A stretch of DNA of 6,350 nucleotides from Treponema sp. Its GTDB lineage: Bacteria; Spirochaetota; Spirochaetia; Treponematales; Breznakiellaceae. Positions 1-5,909 of this stretch are shown piece by piece. The notes under the pieces were generated by a model. That model did not search any database. It was not told the DNA's origin and worked only from the letters and a program-made list of their open reading frames with translations. A program made the translations under genes and the position numbers. Numbering within the stretch: the first letter of the stretch is position 1; the number at the start of each line of letters is the position of its first letter. The stretch spans positions 1 to 6,350 of the forward strand of contig JAISAK010000053.1 of the NCBI GenBank assembly GCA_031266695.1, given 5' to 3'.

Positions 1-615
1 AAAGAGGTCGAGGTATTTTTCCGCGGTCCCGGTTTCTCCGGCCAGGTCGAAGAGAAGGCAGGTGCGCGCGGCGTCGGCGCTGGCGTTCCCCTGGGTGGCG
101 TGGGCCCAGTCGATGATGCAGGCCTCGTCCTTGCCGGTGATTATGATGTTGCCGGGGTTGTAGTCGCCGTGGCAAAGCTTGGTATGCCTGGGCAGACCGT
201 CAAGGCGCGTGTGAAGCTCGTAGCTCAGAGCCGCGTCAAGGCCGGACTCGCGGATCTTTCGGTGCATCTTTTCGATGTGCAGGGGAAGCCGGGGCGCGCT
301 GTACCGGTGCATGGCAAGCTGAATGTCAACAAAGCGATTGAGGTATTCGTCAAGGCGATCGGGATTCTTTTTCATCAACTCCGCCAGAGTAAGGCCCTCG
401 ATGTACTCCATTACCAGGGCCCAACGATCATCGACCCTGGTAACCTCAAGAAGCCGGGGAACCTTGAGGCCGGTTTCCATGACGCAGGCAAGGTTCATGG
501 CTTCGTTCATCACATCGGAAACAGGATGCCCTTTGACCATGAGCTTGATCACCCTGTCGCCGTCCCGGTAAATAGTTTTGTTGGACCTTTCGGCCAGGAT
601 ATTTTTGAGGTTCAT
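1..615 (-). CDS. APH-fold small-molecule kinase (aminoglycoside phosphotransferase family), 3' end cut by window
   Basis: The 205 visible codons are open to the window edge. The protein has the bilobal kinase fold of the aminoglycoside/choline phosphotransferase superfamily. The Brenner motif HGDYNPGN lies at residues 149-156 (catalytic Asp151, Asn156). The metal-binding Asp169 sits in CIIDW. A candidate ATP lysine is Lys24 in VIKLM, with a partner Glu near residue 38. The opening LAERSNKTIYRDGD matches what I remember of the TIGR02172 paralogous group of APH-like proteins, whose substrates are not established. The start ATG overlaps the adhE stop codon as ATGA and has a GGGGAG Shine-Dalgarno inside the end of adhE, so translation is probably coupled to adhE. 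Nothing here shows antibiotic resistance; a sugar, amine or other small metabolite is equally possible. The family call is firm and the substrate is unknown. Confidence 0.88.
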   Translation of the reverse strand, partial: MNLKNILAERSNKTIYRDGDRVIKLMVKGHPVSDVMNEAMNLACVMETGLKVPRLLEVTRVDDRWALVMEYIEGLTLAELMKKNPDRLDEYLNRFVDIQLAMHRYSAPRLPLHIEKMHRKIRESGLDAALSYELHTRLDGLPRHTKLCHGDYNPGNIIITGKDEACIIDWAHATQGNASADAARTCLLFDLAGETGTAEKYLDLF

Positions 616-3245
616 TTGATACTCCCCGGAACCTTGCCGGCTCCGTAGTAGGCGTTAAGGTACATCTGCCTGATTTCCGCGATGAGGGGATACCGGGGAT
701 TGGCGCCGGTACACTGATCGTCAAAGGCCTGCTCGCTCATGTCATCGAGCCGGGCCAGGAAGTCCTTTTCGCCGATGCCGTAATCCCGAATCGTTTTTTT
801 GATCTCCACCCGGTCTTTGAGTTTTTCCACGGCCGCGATAAGCTTTTCAAGCTTTTCTTCATTGGTCTTTCCGCCAAGGCCGAGGGCGTCGGTTATTTGC
901 GCATAACGAGCCAGGGTATGGGGATACCCGTACTGGGGGAAGGTTCCCATCTTGGGCGGAACCTCGGCGGCATTGTAGCGAAGCACTTCGCCGATCATCA
1001 GGGCGTTGGCGATTCCGTGGGGCAGATGGTGGAAGGCGCCGAGCTTGTGCGCCATGGAGTGGCAGACGCCGAGGAAGGCGTTGGCAAAAGCCATGCCCGC
1101 TATGGTGGCGGCGTTTGCCATTTTTTCCCGGGCCTCCGGATCTCCGGCGCCCTTGTCGTAGGCCGCGGGGAGGTATTCAAATATCAGCCTGAGGGCCTGT
1201 ATCGCAAGGCCGTCGGTGTAGTCCGTCGCCAGCATGGAAGCGTAGGCCTCAAGCGCGTGGGTCATGGCGTCGATGCCGCTTGCGCTGGTAAGGCCCCTGG
1301 GCGCGTTTATCTGAAGATCAACATCCACAATCGCCATGTCGGGCATCAGCTCGTAATCGGCCAGGGGGTACTTCATGCCTTTGGTCTCGTCGGTGATAAC
1401 CGCGAAGGGCGTCACCTCGCTGCCTGTTCCGGCGGAGGTGGGCACGGCGATAAAGTAAGCCTTTTCCCCCATTTTTGGGAAGGTGTAAACGCGCTTGCGT
1501 ATATCCACAAAGCGCAGGGCCATATCGGCAAAGTCCGCGTCGGGGTGTTCGTAGAGTACCCACATGATCTTGCCCGCGTCCATAGCGGAGCCGCCGCCCA
1601 GGGCGATAATTACATCGGGCTTGAAGACCCTCATCAGGGCGGCGCCTTCACGCGCACAGCCCAGGGTCGGGTCGGGCGCTACGTCGAAGAAAGTCTCGTG
1701 GGCTATTCCCATCTCGTCCAGCTTGTCCGTCACCGTTTTGGTGTAACCGTTTTGATAAAGGAAGGTATCGGTAACAAGGAAGGCCCGTTTCCTGTTCAAC
1801 TCGTTTCTCAATTCCTCCAGCGCCACCGGCAGGCAGCCGCGCTTGAGGTATACCTTTTCAGGCGTCCTGAACCACAGCATGTTTTCCCTCCTTGCCGCTA
1901 CGGTCTTGATGTTGATAAGGTGCTTTACCCCGACGTTCTCGGAAACCGAGTTGCCGCCCCAGCTTCCGCAGCCAAGGGTAAGAGAGGGCGCAAGCCTGAA
2001 GTTGTAAAGGTCTCCGATGCCGCCGTGGGAGGAGGGGGTGTTCACGAGAATTCGGCAGGTCTTCATCCGGCTGCCGAATTCGGCGAGTTTATCCTTTGCG
2101 GTTACCGGGTCAAGGTACACCGCCGCGGTGTGGCCGTAGCCGCCGTCCCTGACAAGCCGATCGGCCTTGTCCAGGGCTTCGGCAAAATCTTTTGCGTGGT
2201 ACAGGGCCAGAACCGGGGAAAGTTTTTCGTGGGCAAACTCCTCGGAAATATCCACGCTGTCCACTTCGCCGATTAGGATTTTGGTGTCCCCGGGCACGCT
2301 AATTCCCGCAAGGCCCGCGATGACCGCGGCTTTCTGTCCGACGATCTTCGCGTTGAGGGCGCCGTTTATGATGATGGTCTTGCGGACCTTTTCGGTTTCT
2401 TCGGGGGAAAGAAAATAGCAGCCCCTGTTCCCGAACTCTTTTTTAACCGCTTTGTAAACGGAGTCCGGGGCGATAACCGACTGCTCCGAAGCGCAGATCA
2501 TGCCGTTGTCAAAGGTCTTTGAATGGATGATCGAGTTGACCGCCGAAATCAGATCGGCGCTGTCGTCGATGATCGCCGGGGTATTGCCGGAGCCGACGCC
2601 GATGGCGGGCTTGCCCGAAGAGTAGGCGGCCTTGACCATGCCGGGCCCTCCGGTGGCAAGGATTGTGTCCGCTTCCTTCATAACCAGATTGGTCATTTCA
2701 AGACTCGGGTCGTCGATCCAGCCGATGATTCCCGGAGGCGCGCCCGCTTCTACCGCCGCATCCAGCACTACCTTTGCCGCCGCGTTGGTACTTTCCTTTG
2801 CTCTGGGATGGGGAGAAATAATAATGCCGTTCCGGGTCTTGAGGCAGAGAAGGGCTTTGAAAATCGCCGTGGACGTGGGGTTGGTGGTGGGAATTACCGC
2901 AGCGATAAGGCCGAGGGGCTCGGCGATCCTGGTGATTCCCGAAACCGGATCTTCCTCCAGCACACCGCAGGTTTTGGTATAACGGTAGGCGTTGTAGATG
3001 TACTCCGAGGCGTAGTGGTTTTTGATGACCTTATCCTCAACCACGCCCATGCCGGTTTCCCGTACCGCCATTTTTGCCAGGGGAATCCGGGCATTGTTAG
3101 CCGCACGGGCGGCGGCGAAAAAGATTTTATCCACCTGTTCCTGGGTATAGACGGCATATAAGGCCTGGGCCTGCCGAATCTCCGCCAAAGCCCTTTCCAG
3201 GCTTTCGATATCCCTTACCGGTTCACGGGATTTGGTATTTTCCAT
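612..3245 (-). CDS. adhE: Bifunctional acetaldehyde-CoA/alcohol dehydrogenase AdhE
   Basis: The 877-aa protein (E. coli AdhE is 891 aa) reduces acetyl-CoA to acetaldehyde and then to ethanol, reoxidising two NADH in the fermentative cytoplasm. Members of the family assemble into spirosome filaments. The N-terminal aldehyde dehydrogenase half (about residues 10-440) has the nucleophile Cys251 in NGMICASEQS and the loop GVGSGNTP near 216-223. The C-terminal iron-dependent alcohol dehydrogenase half (about 470-870) has GGGSAMD near 550-556 and PTSAGTGSEVTPF near 602-614. Its predicted iron ligands are Asp659, His663, His729 and His743, in GIDAMTHALEA, CHSMAHKLG and HHLPHG. All key residues are intact. 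I chose the ATG at 3245 because AGGAAA lies 5 bases upstream and the protein then starts where the family does. A TTG at 3323 would add 26 residues without family support. The gene follows a TetR gene by 78 bp and overlaps the kinase downstream. Confidence 0.97.
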   Translation of the reverse strand: MENTKSREPVRDIESLERALAEIRQAQALYAVYTQEQVDKIFFAAARAANNARIPLAKMAVRETGMGVVEDKVIKNHYASEYIYNAYRYTKTCGVLEEDPVSGITRIAEPLGLIAAVIPTTNPTSTAIFKALLCLKTRNGIIISPHPRAKESTNAAAKVVLDAAVEAGAPPGIIGWIDDPSLEMTNLVMKEADTILATGGPGMVKAAYSSGKPAIGVGSGNTPAIIDDSADLISAVNSIIHSKTFDNGMICASEQSVIAPDSVYKAVKKEFGNRGCYFLSPEETEKVRKTIIINGALNAKIVGQKAAVIAGLAGISVPGDTKILIGEVDSVDISEEFAHEKLSPVLALYHAKDFAEALDKADRLVRDGGYGHTAAVYLDPVTAKDKLAEFGSRMKTCRILVNTPSSHGGIGDLYNFRLAPSLTLGCGSWGGNSVSENVGVKHLINIKTVAARRENMLWFRTPEKVYLKRGCLPVALEELRNELNRKRAFLVTDTFLYQNGYTKTVTDKLDEMGIAHETFFDVAPDPTLGCAREGAALMRVFKPDVIIALGGGSAMDAGKIMWVLYEHPDADFADMALRFVDIRKRVYTFPKMGEKAYFIAVPTSAGTGSEVTPFAVITDETKGMKYPLADYELMPDMAIVDVDLQINAPRGLTSASGIDAMTHALEAYASMLATDYTDGLAIQALRLIFEYLPAAYDKGAGDPEAREKMANAATIAGMAFANAFLGVCHSMAHKLGAFHHLPHGIANALMIGEVLRYNAAEVPPKMGTFPQYGYPHTLARYAQITDALGLGGKTNEEKLEKLIAAVEKLKDRVEIKKTIRDYGIGEKDFLARLDDMSEQAFDDQCTGANPRYPLIAEIRQMYLNAYYGAGKVPGSIK
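622..627 (-). promoter_or_regulatory. Shine-Dalgarno of the APH-fold kinase, inside adhE
   Basis: The minus strand reads GGGGAG, then 6 bases, then ATG at 615. The site lies within the last codons of adhE and fixes the kinase start at the ATGA overlap. This arrangement suits re-initiation by ribosomes finishing adhE. Confidence 0.75.
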
Positions 3246-3323
3246 AATAGTTTCCTGGCTCCTCTTTTTCTTACAAGTTTCGCGGTAAAACGGAATATTT
3301 GCAATAGAGACCAAAGAAACCAA
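3246..3323 (-). other. tetR-adhE spacer, possible regulatory gap
   Basis: This 78-bp stretch holds the adhE ribosome binding site. I see no strong -35/-10 pair; TTGGTT or TTGGTC boxes with AATATT or TTTTAC are weak matches. A short palindrome TATTGCAAATA (about 3294-3304) and arms GTTT/AAAC around TACCGCG are the only operator-like symmetry, and both are weak. There is no hairpin followed by a U tract, so read-through from tetR into adhE is expected. An adhE-specific promoter under the TetR protein cannot be excluded. Confidence 0.35.
3251..3256 (-). promoter_or_regulatory. Shine-Dalgarno deciding the adhE start
   Basis: AGGAAA on the minus strand lies 5 bases before the ATG at 3245. A second purine-rich word, GAGGAG (3259-3264), lies 13 bases before it and may be a stand-by site. 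No such site precedes the alternative TTG at 3323, which directly abuts the tetR stop. Confidence 0.7.
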
Positions 3324-3920
3324 TCACTCCGCCGCAAGCCGCGCAACCGCCAGCGCGGCGGCCTTCTTGAGTTCCCCCACGGTTTCGCGTTTCAATACAA
3401 CCAGGCGGAATGAGGCGGCCTCAATAAAACTGTAGAGAAGATCATCGACGGTCTTGATGCTAATCGGCGCAAGCTCTCCGGCTTTTATGCCTTCAATTAC
3501 TATGGAAGCAAGGATATGCCGCAATTTAAGGGTACGGCGGCGAACCCGGGTTTCGGGATCGGAATCGCTTTTTGAAAGGTACAGAAGATAATTAAGAATT
3601 ACCGAAAGAAGGCGGCGGTTTTCTTCAAGGCGCTGCAGAACGTCGGAAAGGATCTTGGTAATTTTCTCAACGACGCCCAGCGAGCTATCGGCCCTGATTT
3701 GCTGGATATCGTCTTCCACCTTCGCCAGCAGAAGCTTGATACTGTAAGTAAAGATATCTTTCTTGTTCTTGAAATAGATATACAGCGTAGTCCGCGTAAT
3801 GGCGCAGCGATCCGCGATCTTCTGAAATGTCGCGTCTTCAAAACCTTCATCAATAAAAACGTCAAGAGCCTTTTCAAGGATCTCCTTCCGCCGCTTTTCA
3901 TGTTCTACAACAATGGACAT
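3324..3920 (-). CDS. TetR/AcrR-family transcriptional regulator
   Basis: The 198-aa protein has the typical length of TetR regulators. The N-terminal DNA-binding domain covers about residues 8-55. Its helix-turn-helix is near residues 31-52, with TFQKIADRCAITRTTLYIYF followed by the family's KNKKDIF. The rest is all-helical and divergent, as expected of the ligand-binding and dimerisation domain, so the inducer cannot be guessed. A GAGGGAG Shine-Dalgarno lies 6 bases before the ATG, in the 13-bp gap after the methyltransferase stop. The gene lies directly upstream of adhE on the same strand, so it may control adhE and itself. This is inference from position; redox, aldehyde or acyl-CoA signals would be plausible. 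It could instead act elsewhere. Confidence 0.93.
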   Translation of the reverse strand: MSIVVEHEKRRKEILEKALDVFIDEGFEDATFQKIADRCAITRTTLYIYFKNKKDIFTYSIKLLLAKVEDDIQQIRADSSLGVVEKITKILSDVLQRLEENRRLLSVILNYLLYLSKSDSDPETRVRRRTLKLRHILASIVIEGIKAGELAPISIKTVDDLLYSFIEAASFRLVVLKRETVGELKKAAALAVARLAAE

Positions 3921-3926
3921 GAATCA

Positions 3927-3933
3927 CTCCCTC
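3927..3933 (-). promoter_or_regulatory. Shine-Dalgarno of the TetR gene
   Basis: GAGGGAG on the minus strand begins right after the methyltransferase stop codon TGA and lies 6 bases before the tetR ATG. It is a strong site and supports the 3920 start. Confidence 0.75.
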
Positions 3934-5160
3934 TCATTCATACTGAAAGAAGTATGAAGGAATTGCGCCGTTGCTTATCTGCCTGCAGGAATCCGCCTTT
4001 CCGCCGAAAAAGGATTCAAAGCCCGGATGATCGGTGATGACGGCAAGTTTCCATCCGGGGAAATTTTTTCGCAGAACCTTCATCTCGCCGTAGATCCGCT
4101 CCGCCTCCGCCGGATCGCCCAGGCGTTTTCCGAAGGGAGGGTTGGTTACAATAAAACCGGTTTCTTCGCCTTCCGCCGCGCCCGGGCCGGCGGTAAAGGC
4201 TGGCCGGGCGTCCTTCATTGCCCCAATCTTCAACTGCGGAATCCCCGGCCGTTCCCCGGAATCCGCTCCGCGGCCGTCCGCTGCCGTCCTTATTCCTTTT
4301 TGCGGCGCCCGGCCCCGCGCAATGTCCCGGGCCCGCTCAATGTTCGACCTGGCTATGGATACCGCCCGGCCGTCCGCGTCGCTTCCCGCAATTCTGATTG
4401 TCCTCTCAAAGTTCAGCTTTGACCGGAACTCTTCGCGCACGGCTTCCTCAATTTCGCGGTTGGCTATGGAAAGCTCCTCAAGGGCAAAGCGCCGCCCCAG
4501 CCCCGGAGCAATATCCCAGGCGTACAGGGCCGCCTCAATCAGAATGGTTCCGGAGCCGCAGAAAGGGTCGTAAAGGGGGAACTTCCGCTTCCAGCCCGCA
4601 AGAAGCAGCATCGCCGCGGCGGTTGTTTCCCGCAGGGGGGCAATTCCCCCTTCGGTGCGGTAGCCCCGTTTGAAAAGAGGTTCCCCGCTTAAATCCAGCA
4701 GCAGGGAGACCATGTCCTTTTCGATATAGACCCGGACTTCCGCCGCGGCCCCTCCCTCGGGAAGCCGCTCAAGGCGCCGCGCTTTGCAAAGCCGTTCCGC
4801 CGCGGCTTTGTGAACCACCGCCTGAATACTGGTCTCCGCCTGAAGCTGGGATCGCCTGGCTCTGACCTTGACGATCTTCAGGCCCATCTTTGCCGGCACA
4901 AGGCTTTCCCAATTAACGGCGCGGGCGCCCTCAAAAAGAGCGTCAAAGCCTTCGGCCCGGAAAAATCCGGTTTCGAGCAGAACCCGATCCGCCGCCCGCA
5001 GGCCCATAAGCGAACGGTACAACCCGTCCCTGCCGGCGCGGAATCGAACTCTTCCAAACCCGGAATCCGTTACCGAAAGCCCAAGTTTGCGCAGCTCATT
5101 TGAAACAACCTTTTCCGCTCCCACGGCGCAGAGAGCGGCCGCAGTTTCCGTATTTTCCAC
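3934..5160 (-). CDS. THUMP-domain class I SAM-dependent RNA methyltransferase (RlmL N-terminal/YpsC group)
   Basis: With a GTG start at 5160 the protein has 408 aa; B. subtilis YpsC has about 385. The opening (AAALCAVGAEKVVSNELRKLG, here split as AAALCAVGAEK + VVSNELRKLG, residues 7-27) and residues to about 155 fit the ferredoxin-like plus THUMP RNA-binding region. The Rossmann methyltransferase follows, with SAM motif I DPFCGSGTILIEA at 198-210, an acidic motif SDADG near 260-264, and the catalytic NPPFGKRLGD at 340-349, typical of N2-guanine RNA methyltransferases. By family it should methylate 23S rRNA or another structured RNA; the exact base is not predictable. Residues about 279-308 are an Arg/Gly/Ala-rich insertion that explains the extra length. 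The frame stays open upstream to 5379, but that part is low-complexity intergenic repeat and has the promoter inside it. No Shine-Dalgarno precedes the GTG; a leaderless start is predicted. It is the first gene of a four-gene run. Confidence 0.9.
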   Translation of the reverse strand: MENTETAAALCAVGAEKVVSNELRKLGLSVTDSGFGRVRFRAGRDGLYRSLMGLRAADRVLLETGFFRAEGFDALFEGARAVNWESLVPAKMGLKIVKVRARRSQLQAETSIQAVVHKAAAERLCKARRLERLPEGGAAAEVRVYIEKDMVSLLLDLSGEPLFKRGYRTEGGIAPLRETTAAAMLLLAGWKRKFPLYDPFCGSGTILIEAALYAWDIAPGLGRRFALEELSIANREIEEAVREEFRSKLNFERTIRIAGSDADGRAVSIARSNIERARDIARGRAPQKGIRTAADGRGADSGERPGIPQLKIGAMKDARPAFTAGPGAAEGEETGFIVTNPPFGKRLGDPAEAERIYGEMKVLRKNFPGWKLAVITDHPGFESFFGGKADSCRQISNGAIPSYFFQYE

Positions 5161-5166
5161 TTTTCC

Positions 5167-5194
5167 ATTATACCATGTTTTGTATTTTTGTCGA
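5167..5194 (-). promoter_or_regulatory. Sigma-70-type promoter of the methyltransferase-tetR-adhE-kinase run, leaderless layout
   Basis: On the minus strand the -35 is TCGACA (5189-5194, one mismatch to consensus). A 16-bp spacer follows, then a perfect TATAAT (5167-5172). The -10 ends 6 bases before the GTG at 5160, so transcription should begin at or next to the start codon. No other strong promoter is visible before adhE. Confidence 0.72.
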
Positions 5195-5209
5195 GGAAAA
5201 GGTAAGGGG

Positions 5210-5252
5210 AAGCAAATAGCAGGTAATAAGTAGCAATTAGCAGTTAGCAAAG
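5210..5252. repeat. Degenerate tandem TAGCA-type words
   Basis: AGCAAATAGCAGG, GTAGCAATTAGCAG and TTAGCAAA follow one another, so a 7-8 base unit close to TAGCARTT recurs about five times with drift. The 11-mer CAGTTAGCAAA at 5241-5251 recurs exactly at 5363-5373. On the minus strand it reads as the CTAACTGCTAATTGC type of filler that I recall from intergenic regions of several bacterial genomes. Confidence 0.55.
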
Positions 5253-5285
5253 AGTAAAGGGGGAAGAATTTACCGCTAAGTCGAG

Positions 5286-5302
5286 TCGAACCAAAGGTTC
5301 GA
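5286..5302. other. Small perfect hairpin TCGAACC-AAA-GGTTCGA
   Basis: A 7-bp stem with a 3-base loop is flanked by further TCGA and GTCGAAG words. It is not followed by a U tract on either strand and lies upstream of both operons, so it is not a convincing terminator. The role is unknown; it may be part of a short palindromic repeat. Confidence 0.45.
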
Positions 5303-5337
5303 AGTCGAAGAAAAAGTAAAAGAAGGAAGAAGAAAAA

Positions 5338-5357
5338 ACCACGGAGGACACGGAGAA
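5338..5357. repeat. CACGGAG short repeat
   Basis: CACGGAG occurs at 5340-5346 and 5349-5355 with a period of 9, inside ACCACGGAGGACACGGAGAA. From memory this resembles the widely seen family of intergenic words of the ACCACGGAGGACACGGAG kind found in unrelated bacteria. Only two units are present here. Confidence 0.5.
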
Positions 5358-5402
5358 AATAACAGTTAGCAAATGGCAAAGTATCCGCGCCTCGTACTCT
5401 TT

Positions 5403-5446
5403 GCTTCGTATCTCGGCCTCTTCCCCATCACTAAAAAGATATGCAA
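5403..5446 (+). repeat. Direct repeat, copy A (partner 5533-5576)
   Basis: These 44 bases match 5533-5576 with 39 identities and no gaps, at an offset of exactly 130. The core shared word is CTCGGCCTCTTCCC, followed by ACTAAAAAGA. All differences are transitions. Read in one frame both copies give ASYLGLFPITKK. Confidence 0.85.
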
Positions 5447-5491
5447 AGTAATGAACCTTGCCCCTGGCCTCACGAATGAAAGAAATATCTT

Positions 5492-5516
5492 CGACAGCGG
5501 GAGCGCAAAGCTGTCG
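5492..5516. other. Hairpin inside the repeat module
   Basis: CGACAGC pairs perfectly with GCTGTCG around the 11-base loop GGGAGCGCAAA. The loop lies inside the 15-bp block that recurs inverted at 5786-5800. The flanking stem bases are not conserved in that other copy, so the stem itself is not a maintained feature of the family as seen here. Confidence 0.5.
5497..5511 (+). repeat. Inverted repeat block 1, left arm (partner 5786-5800)
   Basis: GCGGGAGCGCAAAGC recurs as its exact reverse complement at 5786-5800. Together with block 2 in the same order and orientation, this shows that a larger unit of about 115-140 bp is present in both orientations. Confidence 0.8.
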
Positions 5517-5532
5517 TGTAAAGGCTTGTCAA

Positions 5533-5576
5533 GCTTCATACCTCGGCCTCTTCCCTATTACTAAAAAGACATGCAA
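5533..5576 (+). repeat. Direct repeat, copy B (partner 5403-5446)
   Basis: This is the second copy of the 44-bp repeat. It runs straight into the long inverted repeat arm starting at 5563, sharing AAAAAGACATGCAAG with it. Copy B is therefore part of a longer unit that copy A lacks or has lost: after A the sequence diverges within about 5 bases. Confidence 0.85.
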
Positions 5577-5613
5577 GAAAAGACCTTATACCCCAAGGCT
5601 TTGCCTGCCCGGC
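5563..5613 (+). repeat. Inverted repeat block 2, left arm (partner 5713-5763)
   Basis: The left arm opens AAAAAGACATGCAAG and ends TTTGCCTGCCCGGC. It matches the reverse complement of 5713-5763 at about four fifths of positions, allowing one compensated one-base shift around the run of Cs. The arms enclose 99 bp. Confidence 0.8.
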
Positions 5614-5712
5614 GACTTCTGGCCTCCTACAATGAAGGTTGATCGTCGAAGAGAGTAAAAGTATCCATCAGAAAATAAAGGCGTTCACGGAACAAAGTTG
5701 AGGAACATAGGA

Positions 5713-5763
5713 GCCGGGTAGGCAAGGCCTTGGGGGTATAAAATATATCTTGTATGTCTTTTT
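5713..5763 (-). repeat. Inverted repeat block 2, right arm (partner 5563-5613)
   Basis: Read on the minus strand it opens AAAAAGACATACAAG and ends CCTTGCCTACCCGGC. The divergence between the arms argues for two old insertions of a dispersed element rather than a fresh local inversion or a maintained long stem. Confidence 0.8.
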
Positions 5764-5785
5764 CCCCACAGGTAAGTGAACGGCG

Positions 5786-5800
5786 GCTTTGCGCTCCCGC
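5786..5800 (-). repeat. Inverted repeat block 1, right arm (partner 5497-5511)
   Basis: This is the exact reverse complement of 5497-5511. The distance from block 1 to block 2 is about 51 bp in the left unit and 22 bp in the right one. The left unit therefore carries about 30 extra bases, most of them in or near the CTCGGCCTCTTCCC part shared with direct repeat A. Confidence 0.8.
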
Positions 5801-5874
5801 GGGGGAATATCCTGTTTTCCTTCGTACTGCTCGGGGTATGAAATATTATTTTGCATATATTTGTCCAGGCACGT

Positions 5875-5903
5875 TTGACCCGCATAGCGATGGGTAGTAT
5901 ACT
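5875..5903 (+). promoter_or_regulatory. Sigma-70-type promoter of the toxin-antitoxin-like pair, leaderless layout
   Basis: The -35 is TTGACC (5875-5880), followed by a 17-bp spacer and the -10 TATACT (5898-5903). Each box has a single mismatch to consensus and the spacing is optimal. The -10 ends 6 bases before the ATG at 5910, so transcription should start at or beside the start codon. The AT-rich stretch at 5840-5865 could act as an upstream element. Confidence 0.78.
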
Positions 5904-5909
5904 GAAAAT

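Larger units (their letters stand above)
5161..5909. other. Divergent intergenic region filled with short repeats, no convincing gene
   Basis: These 749 bp separate the minus-strand methyltransferase operon from the plus-strand toxin-antitoxin-like pair. Short open frames exist on both strands, such as 5373-5564, 5458-5658 and 5668-5856. None has a ribosome binding site or recognisable domain, and they overlap the repeats. The region holds the two operon promoters at its edges. Between them are degenerate TAGCA words, a CACGGAG repeat, a purine-rich tract (about 5300-5340), two hairpins and a mosaic of direct and inverted repeats. I see no tRNA, rRNA or known riboswitch. Confidence 0.7.

Noticed and set aside
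100..648. Plus-strand open frame opposite the kinase gene
   Set aside because: It is a mirror of the kinase coding sequence, which carries clear catalytic motifs on the minus strand.
897..2276. Long plus-strand open frame of 459 codons antisense to adhE
   Set aside because: It lies wholly opposite the well-conserved adhE frame, has no ribosome binding site and no recognisable domain. GC-rich coding DNA often leaves such an open antisense frame.
3246..3323. adhE starting at the TTG at 3323
   Set aside because: It adds 26 residues unlike the family and lacks a Shine-Dalgarno. The ATG at 3245 has AGGAAA at good spacing.
3246..3323. Rex operator in front of adhE
   Set aside because: No TTGTNAN8TNACAA-like palindrome is present; TATTGCAAATA is too short and does not fit.
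5286..5302. Intrinsic terminator
   Set aside because: The stem is only 7 bp, no U tract follows on either strand, and both flanking operons read away from it.
5161..5379. N-terminal extension of the methyltransferase to an ATG at 5379
   Set aside because: The added 73 residues are a translation of low-complexity intergenic repeats, and the TATAAT promoter lies inside them. Family homology begins just after the GTG at 5160.
5380..5830. CRISPR array
   Set aside because: The repeats are few, of unequal length, diverged and in both orientations, with no regular spacers and no cas genes nearby.
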